From Bacteroidia bacterium (GTDB taxonomy: Bacteria; Bacteroidota; Bacteroidia; Bacteroidales; VadinHA17), in the NCBI GenBank assembly GCA_026391475.1, contig JAPLED010000063.1:1-32644 (forward strand): 32,644 nucleotides of DNA, given 5' to 3'. The notes under the pieces are model-generated. The model did no database searches. It had not been told where the DNA came from and was given only the letters and a program-made list of their open reading frames with translations. A program made the position numbers and the translations under genes. Every line of letters begins with the position of its first letter. Within the stretch, counting starts at the first letter, position 1. Below, piece by piece: positions 7,712-17,068 of this stretch.

Positions 7712-10700
7712 ATGTTTAAAAAACTACTGACTATGCAAATTTTTACCAATGTACGGCGCATTGCGCTGTTTTTTCTCAGCATGGTACTTTCCTCGGGCAT
7801 AATGTTTGCTCAGGAAAGAACCATTACCGGGAAGGTTTCTGCTGCAGGCGAGGGACCTTTACCTGGTGTAAACGTTATAGTACAGGGGACGACGATCGGA
7901 CAGATCACCGACCTTTCTGGTGCCTACTCAATCAGAGTGCCGGGTCCGGCAGCAGTGCTTTTGTTTTCATCTATTGGTTATACAACCAAACAGGCTGCAG
8001 TCGGTACACAGTCCGTGATCAACATGATTCTTGAATCGGATGTAACTTCCCTTCAAGAAGTGGTGGTCACAGGTTACACCTCTCAACGGAGAAGGGAATT
8101 GACCGGTGCTGTTGGAACTGTTGAACCTGCCAAACTAACCGCTGTACCTACAGGAAACGTGAGTAACGCGTTGCAGGGACGTACATCCGGTGTTACAGTT
8201 ATAGGGAACGGGCAGCCGGGGTCTACATCCAAAGTAAGGATCAGAGGATTCAGTTCATTTGAGAACAATGATCCTCTTTATGTTGTTGATGGAGTTCCAA
8301 CCCAGGACATTGCTTCAATGAACCCAAATGACGTTGAATCAATTTCCGTTCTTAAAGATGCCGGTGCTGCTTCAATTTACGGGTCCAGGGCATCAAATGG
8401 TGTTATCATCGTTACTACCAGAAAAGGTAGTAAGGGTACAAAAGTAAACTACAGCATGTTCTACGGTACTCAAGATCCTGGTAAAGGTCCTGATAATATG
8501 TTAAATGCACAGGAATATGCAAACCTTCAGTGGCTTGTTAACAAAAATGACGCATTAGCACCGGAAATTCATCCGATCTACGGAAATACTGCAAATGCTA
8601 CACCTACATTACCCAGCTGGGCTGCAAATACTAATTGGTACAAGGCAATCACTTCTCCTGCTCCAATTATGAATCATGATCTTTCTCTTTCCGGAGGTTC
8701 AGATTATGCTAAATTCTTTGCAGCGATAGGTGTTCGCAAGCAGGATGGTATGGTGATTCACACGAATGCTGATAAATATACTATTAGATTCAATTCCGAA
8801 TTCAGTTTCTTAAAAGACCGGGTGAAAGTGGGAGAGAACTTCACTGCGACTTATGGTAGGAGCCTTGGAGTTGCTAACCTGGGCGAAGGAAGCCCCATCT
8901 CGATGGGAGTTTACAGGCAACAACCCATAATTCCTGTTACATGGACAGGCGCCAATTTTGTCGGATTATCCCATACATATATCGCTGGCGATTGGGGTGG
9001 AACAGGAATTGCTGCAAGGTTGGGTAATGCTACCAACCCGGTAGCAAGCCTTACAAGGGCTAAGGACAATGTATATTGGAACTTCCGTATGATCGGGAGT
9101 ACGTATATTGATATAAAGATTTTGCAGGGTCTGAACTTAAAATCCACAGTGGGAGGCACTTTCTACAATGGATTTGGCCAAGGCTACAACTTTGCTACAT
9201 ATGAAAATTCAGAAAACGTGCTTACTAATAGTTTGGGACTTAATTCATACTATGGTGGTGACTGGGTATGGACAAACTTACTCACCTTCGATAAGACATT
9301 CGGACAGCATAAGATCCTTGCCGTTGGCGGTTATGAAGCTGTAAAGTATGGCATTGGACGTGGTATGGATGCCGCCCGTGGCAATTACTTCACTGATGAT
9401 CCGAATTATCGTACATTAAGTAATGGAGCCTTAATTCAAAGCGCGAATTCCTCTTTTAATACCCCCACCACTCTGATATCACAATTCCTGAGAGCTGATT
9501 ATCAACTGATGGACAAATACATGTTAAGCGCCACAGTACGACGCGATGGTTCTTCAAGGTTTGGCGTAGATAACCGTTATGGTATTTTCCCTTCATTTTC
9601 TGCAGGTTGGCGTATCAGCGATGAAGATTTTTTTAAGGGAATCAGTTTTATAAATGACATGAAAATAAGGGGATCTTGGGGTCTGATGGGTAACCAGCTT
9701 GCCGTTTCTCCACAAAACCAGTTCTACAGCTACGGAGGCTCACCTTCAACATCTTTTTATGACATTAACGGAACATTTACTTCATCAGTCCAGGGATTCC
9801 GTCCGACACGTATTGGTAATCCAAATGCCAAGTGGGAAACCAACGAAAGTACCGACATCGGGTTTGAAGCTGCTCTGTTGAACAGTAAAATCGGTATCAA
9901 ATTTGACTGGTACTCCAAGAAAACAAAGGATTTGTTGTTTGCTCCGGAATTACCTGGAACCGCAGGGGCAGCTTCTGCTCCATACATTAATATTGCGGCT
10001 ATGTCCAATACAGGATTCGACATGGAATTTTCATTCAGGGATAAATGGGGTGATCTTGGCTTTGACGGAAGTGTCGTTTTAACTACCGTCAAAAATAATA
10101 TAGATAAAGTTGCCGAAGGTGTTAACTTCTTTGACTATGGAGGTGCCACCACAAGGATAGGGGCGGGTAACAGGAACCAGGTAGGACATCCGATGTCTGC
10201 ATTCTTTGGGTACAAGGTAATTGGTTTATTCCAGAGCGCAGCTGATGTTACCTCTTCTCCCAAGCAAGACGGCGCTGAACCAGGATTTTTCAAATTTGCT
10301 GACACCGATGGTGATGGTACAATTACTCCCGCTGACAGGCAATTTATAGGAGATCCTAACCCTAAATTTACATATGGATTTAACCTGGCATTTACCTATA
10401 AGAATTTTGATCTGACCGCCTTCCTCTACGGTGCGCAGGGAAATGATATCTTTAACTGGAACAGATATTGGGTTGATTTCTGGCCATCCTTCCAGGGACA
10501 GAAGAGTACGGACCTTTTGTACAAGAGCTGGACAACTACAAATACAAACACAACTGTACCAAAAGCATCGGGCAAGTCCAATTTCTCAACAAATACACAG
10601 ATTTGCAGCTATTATCTTGAAGACGGATCATATCTCAGGATGAAAAACCTGCAGTTAGGTTATACGATCCCTGAAAGCGTTATGAGTAAGATCAATGTTA

Positions 10701-10861
10701 AATCTCTCAGATTATATGTGCAGGGAGTGAATCTTTTTACGTTTACCAAATACACCGGACTTGATCCAGAACTTGGTGGTGACGACCGGGCTTATGGTTC
10801 TGATACTGGCAACTATCCGCTTGTAAGGCAGTACATTTTCGGACTCAACCTTAGTTTTTAA
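7712..10861 (+). CDS. SusC/RagA-family TonB-linked outer-membrane transporter
   Basis: Encodes 1049 residues, the usual length for the family. An N-terminal signal peptide ends near SSGIMFAQ, then a carboxypeptidase-regulatory-like domain (ITGKVSAAGEGPLPGVNVIVQG), a TonB-box region (LQEVVVTGY), and a plug domain with the SusC signatures PLYVVDGVP and ISVLKDAGAASIYGSRASNGVIIV. The rest is a beta-barrel ending in an aromatic residue (NLSF). The protein should import an oligomeric ligand, glycan or peptide, with the SusD partner encoded 19 nt downstream. No glycoside hydrolase, sulfatase or sugar regulator sits beside it, so the ligand cannot be named. The gene is intact. Confidence 0.95.
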   Translation: MFKKLLTMQIFTNVRRIALFFLSMVLSSGIMFAQERTITGKVSAAGEGPLPGVNVIVQGTTIGQITDLSGAYSIRVPGPAAVLLFSSIGYTTKQAAVGTQSVINMILESDVTSLQEVVVTGYTSQRRRELTGAVGTVEPAKLTAVPTGNVSNALQGRTSGVTVIGNGQPGSTSKVRIRGFSSFENNDPLYVVDGVPTQDIASMNPNDVESISVLKDAGAASIYGSRASNGVIIVTTRKGSKGTKVNYSMFYGTQDPGKGPDNMLNAQEYANLQWLVNKNDALAPEIHPIYGNTANATPTLPSWAANTNWYKAITSPAPIMNHDLSLSGGSDYAKFFAAIGVRKQDGMVIHTNADKYTIRFNSEFSFLKDRVKVGENFTATYGRSLGVANLGEGSPISMGVYRQQPIIPVTWTGANFVGLSHTYIAGDWGGTGIAARLGNATNPVASLTRAKDNVYWNFRMIGSTYIDIKILQGLNLKSTVGGTFYNGFGQGYNFATYENSENVLTNSLGLNSYYGGDWVWTNLLTFDKTFGQHKILAVGGYEAVKYGIGRGMDAARGNYFTDDPNYRTLSNGALIQSANSSFNTPTTLISQFLRADYQLMDKYMLSATVRRDGSSRFGVDNRYGIFPSFSAGWRISDEDFFKGISFINDMKIRGSWGLMGNQLAVSPQNQFYSYGGSPSTSFYDINGTFTSSVQGFRPTRIGNPNAKWETNESTDIGFEAALLNSKIGIKFDWYSKKTKDLLFAPELPGTAGAASAPYINIAAMSNTGFDMEFSFRDKWGDLGFDGSVVLTTVKNNIDKVAEGVNFFDYGGATTRIGAGNRNQVGHPMSAFFGYKVIGLFQSAADVTSSPKQDGAEPGFFKFADTDGDGTITPADRQFIGDPNPKFTYGFNLAFTYKNFDLTAFLYGAQGNDIFNWNRYWVDFWPSFQGQKSTDLLYKSWTTTNTNTTVPKASGKSNFSTNTQICSYYLEDGSYLRMKNLQLGYTIPESVMSKINVKSLRLYVQGVNLFTFTKYTGLDPELGGDDRAYGSDTGNYPLVRQYIFGLNLSF

Positions 10862-10880
10862 TTTATAATAATGTTATAAT

Positions 10881-12611
10881 ATGAAAAAGAAGTATATTAT
10901 ATTAATCTTTATCCTTGTTGTACTCGGAACATGGAGTTCATGCAAGAATGATTTTCTTACTGTCGCTCCGACAGGTGGTTTGGATCAGGGATTATTGCAA
11001 ACCACTAAAGGGCTTGATGCCCTTCTGATTGGCGCTTATTCGATGATTGACGGTTTCTCTAATCAGATGGGTATGTCCGGTTGGGAAACAACTGCCAGCA
11101 ACTGGGTGTTCGGCTCTATACGGGGTATGGAAGCGAACAAAGGAACGGATGGTGGCGACCAGCCTGACATAAACCCCATGATGACTTTTTCAGAGACTGC
11201 TACAAATCCTTACCTGAATCTTAAATGGAGAGAGGTATATGAGGCTGTTTCCAGGTGTAATAGCGTTATTAATACCGCCACTCAGGCATTAGCTGCAAGC
11301 AAAATTACTCAGGCACAGGCTGATAGTTACATTGCACAGGCCAAGGTACTTCGCGGATGGTACCATTTTGAAGCATGGAGAATGTGGGCAAAGGTACCCT
11401 ATATGGATGAAAAAGCAGATCCGGCTGCCGCTACGAACACGACAGATATCAGTGACAAAATCATTGCCGACCTTACGACAGGAAAAGATTTGCCAAATAA
11501 TATGGGGGCAATAGGCAGAATCAACGGAACCGTATGTAAAGTGATGCTCGCAAAGGTATTGATGCAAGCGAAGCACGACTATGCCGGGGCACTGGCACTG
11601 CTTACGGTTGCTAAAACCGGTACCAAACCAGATGGTAAAGCTATAGGGCTTGCTCCAACTTTTGGTGAGATCTTTGATATCGCAAACCGTAATGGCATTG
11701 AATCCGTTTATACAATTCAGTATTCTGTAAATGATGGTTCGGGAGCATGGAATTCCTCAACTGGTGAGGTATTGAATTTTCCATATAAGAGCGGTGCCTC
11801 TCCCGGAGGATGCTGCGGATTCTTCGATCCAACCCAGGAGTTTGTGAATTCGTTCAGAACATCAGGCGGATTACCATTGCTTGACAATTCCTATAATCTT
11901 GATCCGGTTAAGAATGACCAGGGAGTTGCTCTGACTGCGGTTTTTGTGCCAGATGCAAAACCGCTTGATCCCAGACTTGACTGGACCGTTGGCAGAAGGG
12001 GAATTCCTTACTGGGACTGGGGACTACATACCGGATCAGACTGGATCCGCGACCAGACCTATTCAGGGCCCTTTAGTCCTAAGAAAGCAGTTTACAAAAA
12101 ATCACAGACTGATCAATATACAGATCATAGCAGTTGGACCTCAGGTTATACAGCCAATGGTTACCGTATGATCCGTTACGCTGATATTCTCTTATTGGAA
12201 GCAGAATGTCAGATCGAAACCGGTGCTGCAGACCTTGGCCGGACCAATATTAACCTGATACGGGCAAGAGCTGCAAATGCAGCAGGTTTTGTGAAGATGC
12301 CGGATGGTACCAATGCAGGTAATTATGTAATCTCACAGTACACTACTCCATTCGCTGATAAAGCTACTGCACAAAAAGCGCTCAGAATGGAAAGAAAACT
12401 TGAACTCGGGATGGAAGGCCACAGGTACTTTGACCTGAACAGGTGGGGAATTACCGTGACCGAACTAAACAGAGTTCTTACCTATGAGAAAACAATGCCA
12501 TGGGGTGCTAATTTGTACGGCAGCGCATCGGTTGGAGCTGAAGATGTAACTTTCCCGATACCACAACGTCAACTTGACCTTAGTAACGGGAAATTGACCC
12601 AGAACAGATAA
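10881..12611 (+). CDS. SusD/RagB-family surface nutrient-binding lipoprotein
   Basis: Encodes 576 residues. The lipoprotein signal MKKKYIILIFILVVLGTWSSC is followed by family-typical text: LLIGAYSMIDG near the N-terminus, YIAQAKVLRGWYHFEAWRMWAKVPY in the helical core, and YRMIRYADILLLEAECQIETG plus MERKLELGMEGHRYFDLNRWG toward the C-terminus. It starts 19 nt after susC and forms the lid of that transporter. It ends shortly before a strong terminator, which separates the pair from the following FG-GAP gene. Confidence 0.95.
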   Translation: MKKKYIILIFILVVLGTWSSCKNDFLTVAPTGGLDQGLLQTTKGLDALLIGAYSMIDGFSNQMGMSGWETTASNWVFGSIRGMEANKGTDGGDQPDINPMMTFSETATNPYLNLKWREVYEAVSRCNSVINTATQALAASKITQAQADSYIAQAKVLRGWYHFEAWRMWAKVPYMDEKADPAAATNTTDISDKIIADLTTGKDLPNNMGAIGRINGTVCKVMLAKVLMQAKHDYAGALALLTVAKTGTKPDGKAIGLAPTFGEIFDIANRNGIESVYTIQYSVNDGSGAWNSSTGEVLNFPYKSGASPGGCCGFFDPTQEFVNSFRTSGGLPLLDNSYNLDPVKNDQGVALTAVFVPDAKPLDPRLDWTVGRRGIPYWDWGLHTGSDWIRDQTYSGPFSPKKAVYKKSQTDQYTDHSSWTSGYTANGYRMIRYADILLLEAECQIETGAADLGRTNINLIRARAANAAGFVKMPDGTNAGNYVISQYTTPFADKATAQKALRMERKLELGMEGHRYFDLNRWGITVTELNRVLTYEKTMPWGANLYGSASVGAEDVTFPIPQRQLDLSNGKLTQNR

Positions 12612-12634
12612 TATTTTTAATTTAATTAATTCTG

Positions 12635-12668
12635 AAGTGGACTACCTGTACCGGTAGTCCACTTTTTT
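12635..12668 (+). terminator. Rho-independent terminator after susD
   Basis: A perfect 12-bp stem AAGTGGACTACC / GGTAGTCCACTT with a 6-base loop (12647-12652), followed by a T-run ending at 12668. It lies 23 bp after the susD stop and should end or attenuate the susCD transcript ahead of the FG-GAP gene. Confidence 0.9.
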
Positions 12669-12717
12669 ATACATTTATCGGGTTAATAAAAAATAATTGT
12701 AATTATTATTATACAGT

Positions 12718-15700
12718 ATGAGTAAATATTTATTGCTTTTTTGTACCATATTATTAACCTCCTGTTCTAATTCGCCTAAGTTCCAATTATTGAATTCAAA
12801 GCGAACAGGCATTGATTTTAAGAACACAATAACTGAGACTGACAGTTTTAATGTAATGAAATATGAATACATTTATAATGGTGCAGGTGTGGGCATTGCG
12901 GATCTGAACAACGATGGATTACAGGACATTGTTTTTGCCGGCAACCAGGTTTCTCCAAGGGTCTATTTAAATCAGGGCAATTTTAAATTTAAGGATATCA
13001 CTTCAAATTTTGAAGGGCTTACAAATAATCAGTGGTTCAGCAGTGTGACAATCGTGGATATCAACAGCGACGGATGGGCGGATGTTTATCTCACTGCTAC
13101 GACCAGCGACAATCTTCAAAAACGTAAAAACAGGTTATGGGTTAACAATGGAGCAAAAAATGGAATGGACCCTGCTTTTACGGAGATGGCTGAAAAGTAT
13201 GGAATTGCCGATACAAGTCATACCACCAATGCGGCATTTTTTGATTATGATCTGGACGGAAACCTTGACCTTTATGTTTTGAATAATACTGTAACTCAAA
13301 GAATGATCACCAACTATCGTCAGAAAATGGTTGACGGGAGTGCTCCAAATAATGACAAACTTTATCATAATAATGGGAACGGAACTTTCAGTGATGTGAC
13401 AAAACAGGCAGGAATTGTTTATGAAGGATATGGTCTGGGTCTTGCTGTGGGTGATGTTAACAAGGACGGATACCCGGATATCTATGTTTCAAATGATTTC
13501 ATGTCCAATGACTTATTATACATAAATCAGGGTGACGGAACCTTCAAAAATGAAATAAAAAAATACATGTCGTACCAGTCAAAATCTTCAATGGGTAATG
13601 ATATGGCTGATTTGAACAATGATGGAAATCCTGATATTTTTACACTCGATATGATGCCCGAAAATTATTACAAAAAAAAGCAAACGATCAATGGTTTCAG
13701 CTATATCTACTATATAAATGATGAAAAATATGGTTATGAACACCAGTATTTAAGGAATATGCTCCATCTGCATAATGGATTTTTGAATGGCGAAATGCTT
13801 CCCTTTAGTGAAGTAGGTCAGATGATGGGTATCTATCAGACCGACTGGAGCTGGTCGCCCTTATTTGCCGATTATGACAATGACGGGGATAAAGACCTTA
13901 TCATTACAAATGGTTTTCCCAAAGATATGACCGACAAAGACTGGACCCGTTTCAAAGTGAAGGCAGAAGGAAATTTTGCTTCCGATGAACTCCTTATAGA
14001 CATGGCCCCGGTAGTAAAAATACCTAATATTGCATTTGAAAACACGGGTGATCTCCGTTTCGTTAAAAGAACTGATTGGCTACCCCAGGTTCCTTCTTAT
14101 TCCTATGGAGCTTCTTTTGTCGATCTCGATAACGATGGTGATCTTGACTATGTAGTGAATAATATTAATGACGAAGCTTTTATTCTCAGGAATACCACGG
14201 TAGAAAAGTCTAAGAAAAAATCCAATTTTATAAAGATCAGGTTGGCAGGAAAAGCAGGCAATACGATGGCCATCGGTGCAAAGGTAGAATTATGGAACAA
14301 AGGGAAATATCAGTTTACAGAACATTTTTTGACCAGAGGATATGCCTCTTCTGTTGATCCTATCATTCACTTTGGCTTGTCACAGGACGTTTCCATTGAT
14401 TCAATAAGAGTGACCTGGCCTGCTAGTGATAATACATCAATTCTGAGAAATATCGTAGCTAATCAGACTATCGAAATAAATGAAAAGAATTCCCTGCCAT
14501 CAGTTAAGGCTGTCAGAATATCCGGGATAAATGACTTGTTATTTAATAAACGCGAAAATGTGATAAATTATGTACATGAGCAAACAGATTATGTTGATTA
14601 CGGACTCAAACAGAGAATAATACCACATAAATTTTCACAGATCGGACCGCGTATGGCAAAAGGAGATCTTAATAATGATGGACGTGAGGATCTGATCATT
14701 GGTTCTACGAATAAATTGCCAACTACTGTCTTTTTAAGGAAAGGCAACGGATTTGAAGAGGCCAGTATTGAAGGATTAACAACAAAAAAGGAATTTTCTG
14801 AAGCCGATCTTGCGATATTTGATATAGACGGAGATGGAGATAATGATGTTGTTGCAGTAGCGGGTGGATATGAAAATAATCAGGAAAGTGAGTACATACA
14901 CTACCTCTATGAAAACCGTAATGGTACATTTACAAGAACCCCGCTTCCTGTTCCACCGTTTCCTGCTTCTGTCGTACGGCCTTTCGACTATGACCATGAT
15001 GGTTCAATGGATTTGTTTGTTGGTGCACGTGTAAAAAGAGGAATGTTCCCTTATTCTAACCATTCCTGGATTATTCATAATGATAAAGGCAAACTATCAG
15101 TTGATTCAGCTTCACGTTTAAACCTTGGAATGGTAACCGATGCGGTCTGGACTGATTATGACAAAGATGGCTGGGAAGATCTGCTGGTTGCCCGGGAATA
15201 TAATTCTGTTGTACTTCTTAAGAATATGAATGGGAAAGAGCTTGTTCCTCAAATCATTCCGGGATTGGAAGCTAAACGCGGAATCTGGTACTCATTGGTT
15301 GCCGGGGATTTTGATCAGGATGGGGATGATGACTATATTGTTGGTAATCTTGGCGATAATCACCGATTCAACGTAAGTGATAAATATCCTTTAAACCTTT
15401 ATGCAATTGATTTGGATATGGATGGCACAATAGATCCGCTGATAACGGCATATTGGAACGACAAGAATGGTAAAATGACAGAATATCCGATAAATTACCT
15501 CGATGAACTCATGTCACAGTCTGGCTTCTTTCAGAGCAAATTTAAGGATTATGCTTCCTTTAGCTATGCCGGTATTGATGATATGTTAGATGAAAACATA
15601 TTAAAAAGATTAGAATTTAAACTGGATGTTAATACAACCTCAAGTTATATTTTATGGAATGATAAAGGTAATTTCAGGTGGGAGAAGCTCCCAATACCTC

Positions 15701-16026
15701 TACAGGTTTCTCCAATCAAGAAAATGATTGTGCAGGATTTAAATGGCGACAACTATCCTGATGTACTGATAGGAGGCAATGATTATACGTATGATGTGCC
15801 AACGGGATATTATGATGCAAATAAGGGAATAGTCTTATTGAATAAAGGCAACAAGCAGGAAAAAGGGAAACCCGCTTTTGAGGTATTGACGCCATCTCAA
15901 AACGGTATGCTACTGCAGGGGATGGTAGAGTCATTACTGTATTTTAAAGGTGATACATCTCTTGTTGTTGCAGGTTTCAACAGGGCAAAAGTTGCTGTGT
16001 TTGAACATAAGCAAAAAAGGAATTAA
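12718..16026 (+). CDS. Large FG-GAP/VCBS-repeat lipoprotein with internal ASPIC/UnbV domain
   Basis: Encodes 1102 residues. The lipoprotein signal is MSKYLLLFCTILLTSC. A first set of FG-GAP/VCBS blades runs to about residue 490 (DLNNDGLQDIVF, DYDLDGNLDLYV, DVNKDGYPDIYV, DYDNDGDKDLII). An ASPIC/UnbV domain follows at about 500-580 (AIGAKVELWNKG, IHFGLSQDVS, IRVTWPAS), then a second set of blades to the end (DIDGDGDNDVVAV, DYDHDGSMDLFV, DFDQDGDDDYIV). Genes of this class often sit beside susC/susD in Bacteroidota, so it may be a surface accessory of that uptake system. The susD terminator leaves room for its own promoter. It is about twice the length of the related protein at 3199-4914 because of the second propeller. 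Confidence 0.9.
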   Translation: MSKYLLLFCTILLTSCSNSPKFQLLNSKRTGIDFKNTITETDSFNVMKYEYIYNGAGVGIADLNNDGLQDIVFAGNQVSPRVYLNQGNFKFKDITSNFEGLTNNQWFSSVTIVDINSDGWADVYLTATTSDNLQKRKNRLWVNNGAKNGMDPAFTEMAEKYGIADTSHTTNAAFFDYDLDGNLDLYVLNNTVTQRMITNYRQKMVDGSAPNNDKLYHNNGNGTFSDVTKQAGIVYEGYGLGLAVGDVNKDGYPDIYVSNDFMSNDLLYINQGDGTFKNEIKKYMSYQSKSSMGNDMADLNNDGNPDIFTLDMMPENYYKKKQTINGFSYIYYINDEKYGYEHQYLRNMLHLHNGFLNGEMLPFSEVGQMMGIYQTDWSWSPLFADYDNDGDKDLIITNGFPKDMTDKDWTRFKVKAEGNFASDELLIDMAPVVKIPNIAFENTGDLRFVKRTDWLPQVPSYSYGASFVDLDNDGDLDYVVNNINDEAFILRNTTVEKSKKKSNFIKIRLAGKAGNTMAIGAKVELWNKGKYQFTEHFLTRGYASSVDPIIHFGLSQDVSIDSIRVTWPASDNTSILRNIVANQTIEINEKNSLPSVKAVRISGINDLLFNKRENVINYVHEQTDYVDYGLKQRIIPHKFSQIGPRMAKGDLNNDGREDLIIGSTNKLPTTVFLRKGNGFEEASIEGLTTKKEFSEADLAIFDIDGDGDNDVVAVAGGYENNQESEYIHYLYENRNGTFTRTPLPVPPFPASVVRPFDYDHDGSMDLFVGARVKRGMFPYSNHSWIIHNDKGKLSVDSASRLNLGMVTDAVWTDYDKDGWEDLLVAREYNSVVLLKNMNGKELVPQIIPGLEAKRGIWYSLVAGDFDQDGDDDYIVGNLGDNHRFNVSDKYPLNLYAIDLDMDGTIDPLITAYWNDKNGKMTEYPINYLDELMSQSGFFQSKFKDYASFSYAGIDDMLDENILKRLEFKLDVNTTSSYILWNDKGNFRWEKLPIPLQVSPIKKMIVQDLNGDNYPDVLIGGNDYTYDVPTGYYDANKGIVLLNKGNKQEKGKPAFEVLTPSQNGMLLQGMVESLLYFKGDTSLVVAGFNRAKVAVFEHKQKRN

Positions 16027-16141
16027 TATTCGGACTCATTCCTGGTATATGATTAAAATGCCCTTCTGATCTGAGCAATAAAAGATTATTTCAAAACAGA
16101 TAATATTTTCATTATCTTGTTAAAATACAGACAAAGCTAAT

Positions 16142-16801
16142 ATGAATAGTGCAAAAATATTAATCGGATGTTTTTTCATAGCATCATCATTGATGGTTTC
16201 CTCTTGCGAAGCAGGAGTAAAAGACCAGGACGGTAACAGGTATAAAACTATAAAAATCGGCAATCAGGAATGGATGGCCGAAAATCTGAATGTGAGCCAC
16301 TTCAGAAATGGCGACGCAATACCTGAATCAAGATCATCTGAGGAATGGAAAAGGTTGGGAGAAGAACTCAAACCCGCCTGGTGCATTATACAAAACGACC
16401 CGGAGAATGGGAAAAAATATGGTAAACTTTATAACTGGTATGCAGTGAATGACCCCCGGGGCTTAGCACCTGAAGGTTGGCATGTGGCTTCAGATGAGGA
16501 ATGGACACAATTGACAGACTATCTTGGAGGTGCAGTATCAGCCGCATTAAAAATGAGAACTACTGGTTTTACTGAAAACGGTAATTTATCAGGCGAGATC
16601 GGTTTTTCAGGGCTTCCGGGTGGTAAGATCAGCAGCAATGGTGGATTCTACGGCTTAGGTAGCTACGGCTACTGGTGGTCATCTACTGAGGTTAATGTCT
16701 CAGATGCCTGGATCCGTATTCTTAACTACATTTACTGCAATATTTCCTTTTTGAGCTACAATAAGCTTTCTGGTATTTCTGTTCGCTGCATCAGGAATTA
16801 G
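16142..16801 (+). CDS. Fib_succ_major-domain lipoprotein, DGR-target-like tail
   Basis: Encodes 219 residues. The signal ends MVSSC, then the Fib_succ_major domain begins VKDQDGNRYKTIKIGNQEWMAENL and continues through YGKLYNWYAV and PEGWHVASDEEW to GFSGLPGG and YWWSSTE, ending ISVRCIRN. This C-type-lectin-like fold is a common display scaffold for ligand-binding surfaces. Its function is unknown. The stretch after WWSSTE is rich in codons ending in C or T, including 13 in a row at 16712-16750, like variable regions of diversity-generating retroelements. It is a paralogue of the next gene and part of the same local duplication. Confidence 0.85.
   Translation: MNSAKILIGCFFIASSLMVSSCEAGVKDQDGNRYKTIKIGNQEWMAENLNVSHFRNGDAIPESRSSEEWKRLGEELKPAWCIIQNDPENGKKYGKLYNWYAVNDPRGLAPEGWHVASDEEWTQLTDYLGGAVSAALKMRTTGFTENGNLSGEIGFSGLPGGKISSNGGFYGLGSYGYWWSSTEVNVSDAWIRILNYIYCNISFLSYNKLSGISVRCIRN
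16625..16785 (+). other. DGR variable-region-like tail of the first Fib_succ gene (possibly inactive)
   Basis: Spans the stretch from after LPGG to the conserved ISVRC end. Codons at 16712-16750 all end in C or T, but adenine is not depleted here (10 of 39 bases). The conserved 3' end differs from the paralogue at several non-adenine positions, so it may no longer match a working template. No reverse transcriptase or template repeat is seen in the window. Confidence 0.35.
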
Positions 16802-16834
16802 GCTATTTGACCATTTGTCTATCTGACTGCTATT

Positions 16835-16940
16835 ATTCCATTCTGATCAGATCGCCTCCCCTGAATTGATACTTCACTATTTCTTTACAGACTGAACAAT
16901 CACGCAAAGGGGAATTAAGTGAGCGAGTTGAAATTTCGGC
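16835..16940 (-). pseudogene. 35-codon 3' stub of the 181-residue lipoprotein gene
   Basis: On the minus strand this reads AEISTRSLNSPLRDCSVC onward, ending DLIRME and TAA. It matches the C-terminus of the intact gene at 17782-18327 (AEISTRSRNSPLRDCSVC, ending DLIRIE) with about nine base differences in 106 and no frame break. Homology stops at 16940, just upstream of the second Fib_succ gene. It is best explained as the left-over end of a tandem duplication that copied a Fib_succ gene plus the end of its convergent neighbour. Confidence 0.85.
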
Positions 16941-17068
16941 CATATGGCATCAGCCCGCCTATAAAATTTTATCGTGAGATAATAATCTCCACGAATCGGA
17001 GACCACTGGATAAGTTTAAATTTTATAACTTTAACCCTGTGAAAATGAAAGTTAAAAAAGAGGGAAAA

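Noticed and set aside
16098-16117. AGATAAT / ATTATCT inverted repeat upstream of the first Fib_succ gene
   Set aside because: A 7-bp AT-rich palindrome is too weak to call an operator without support.
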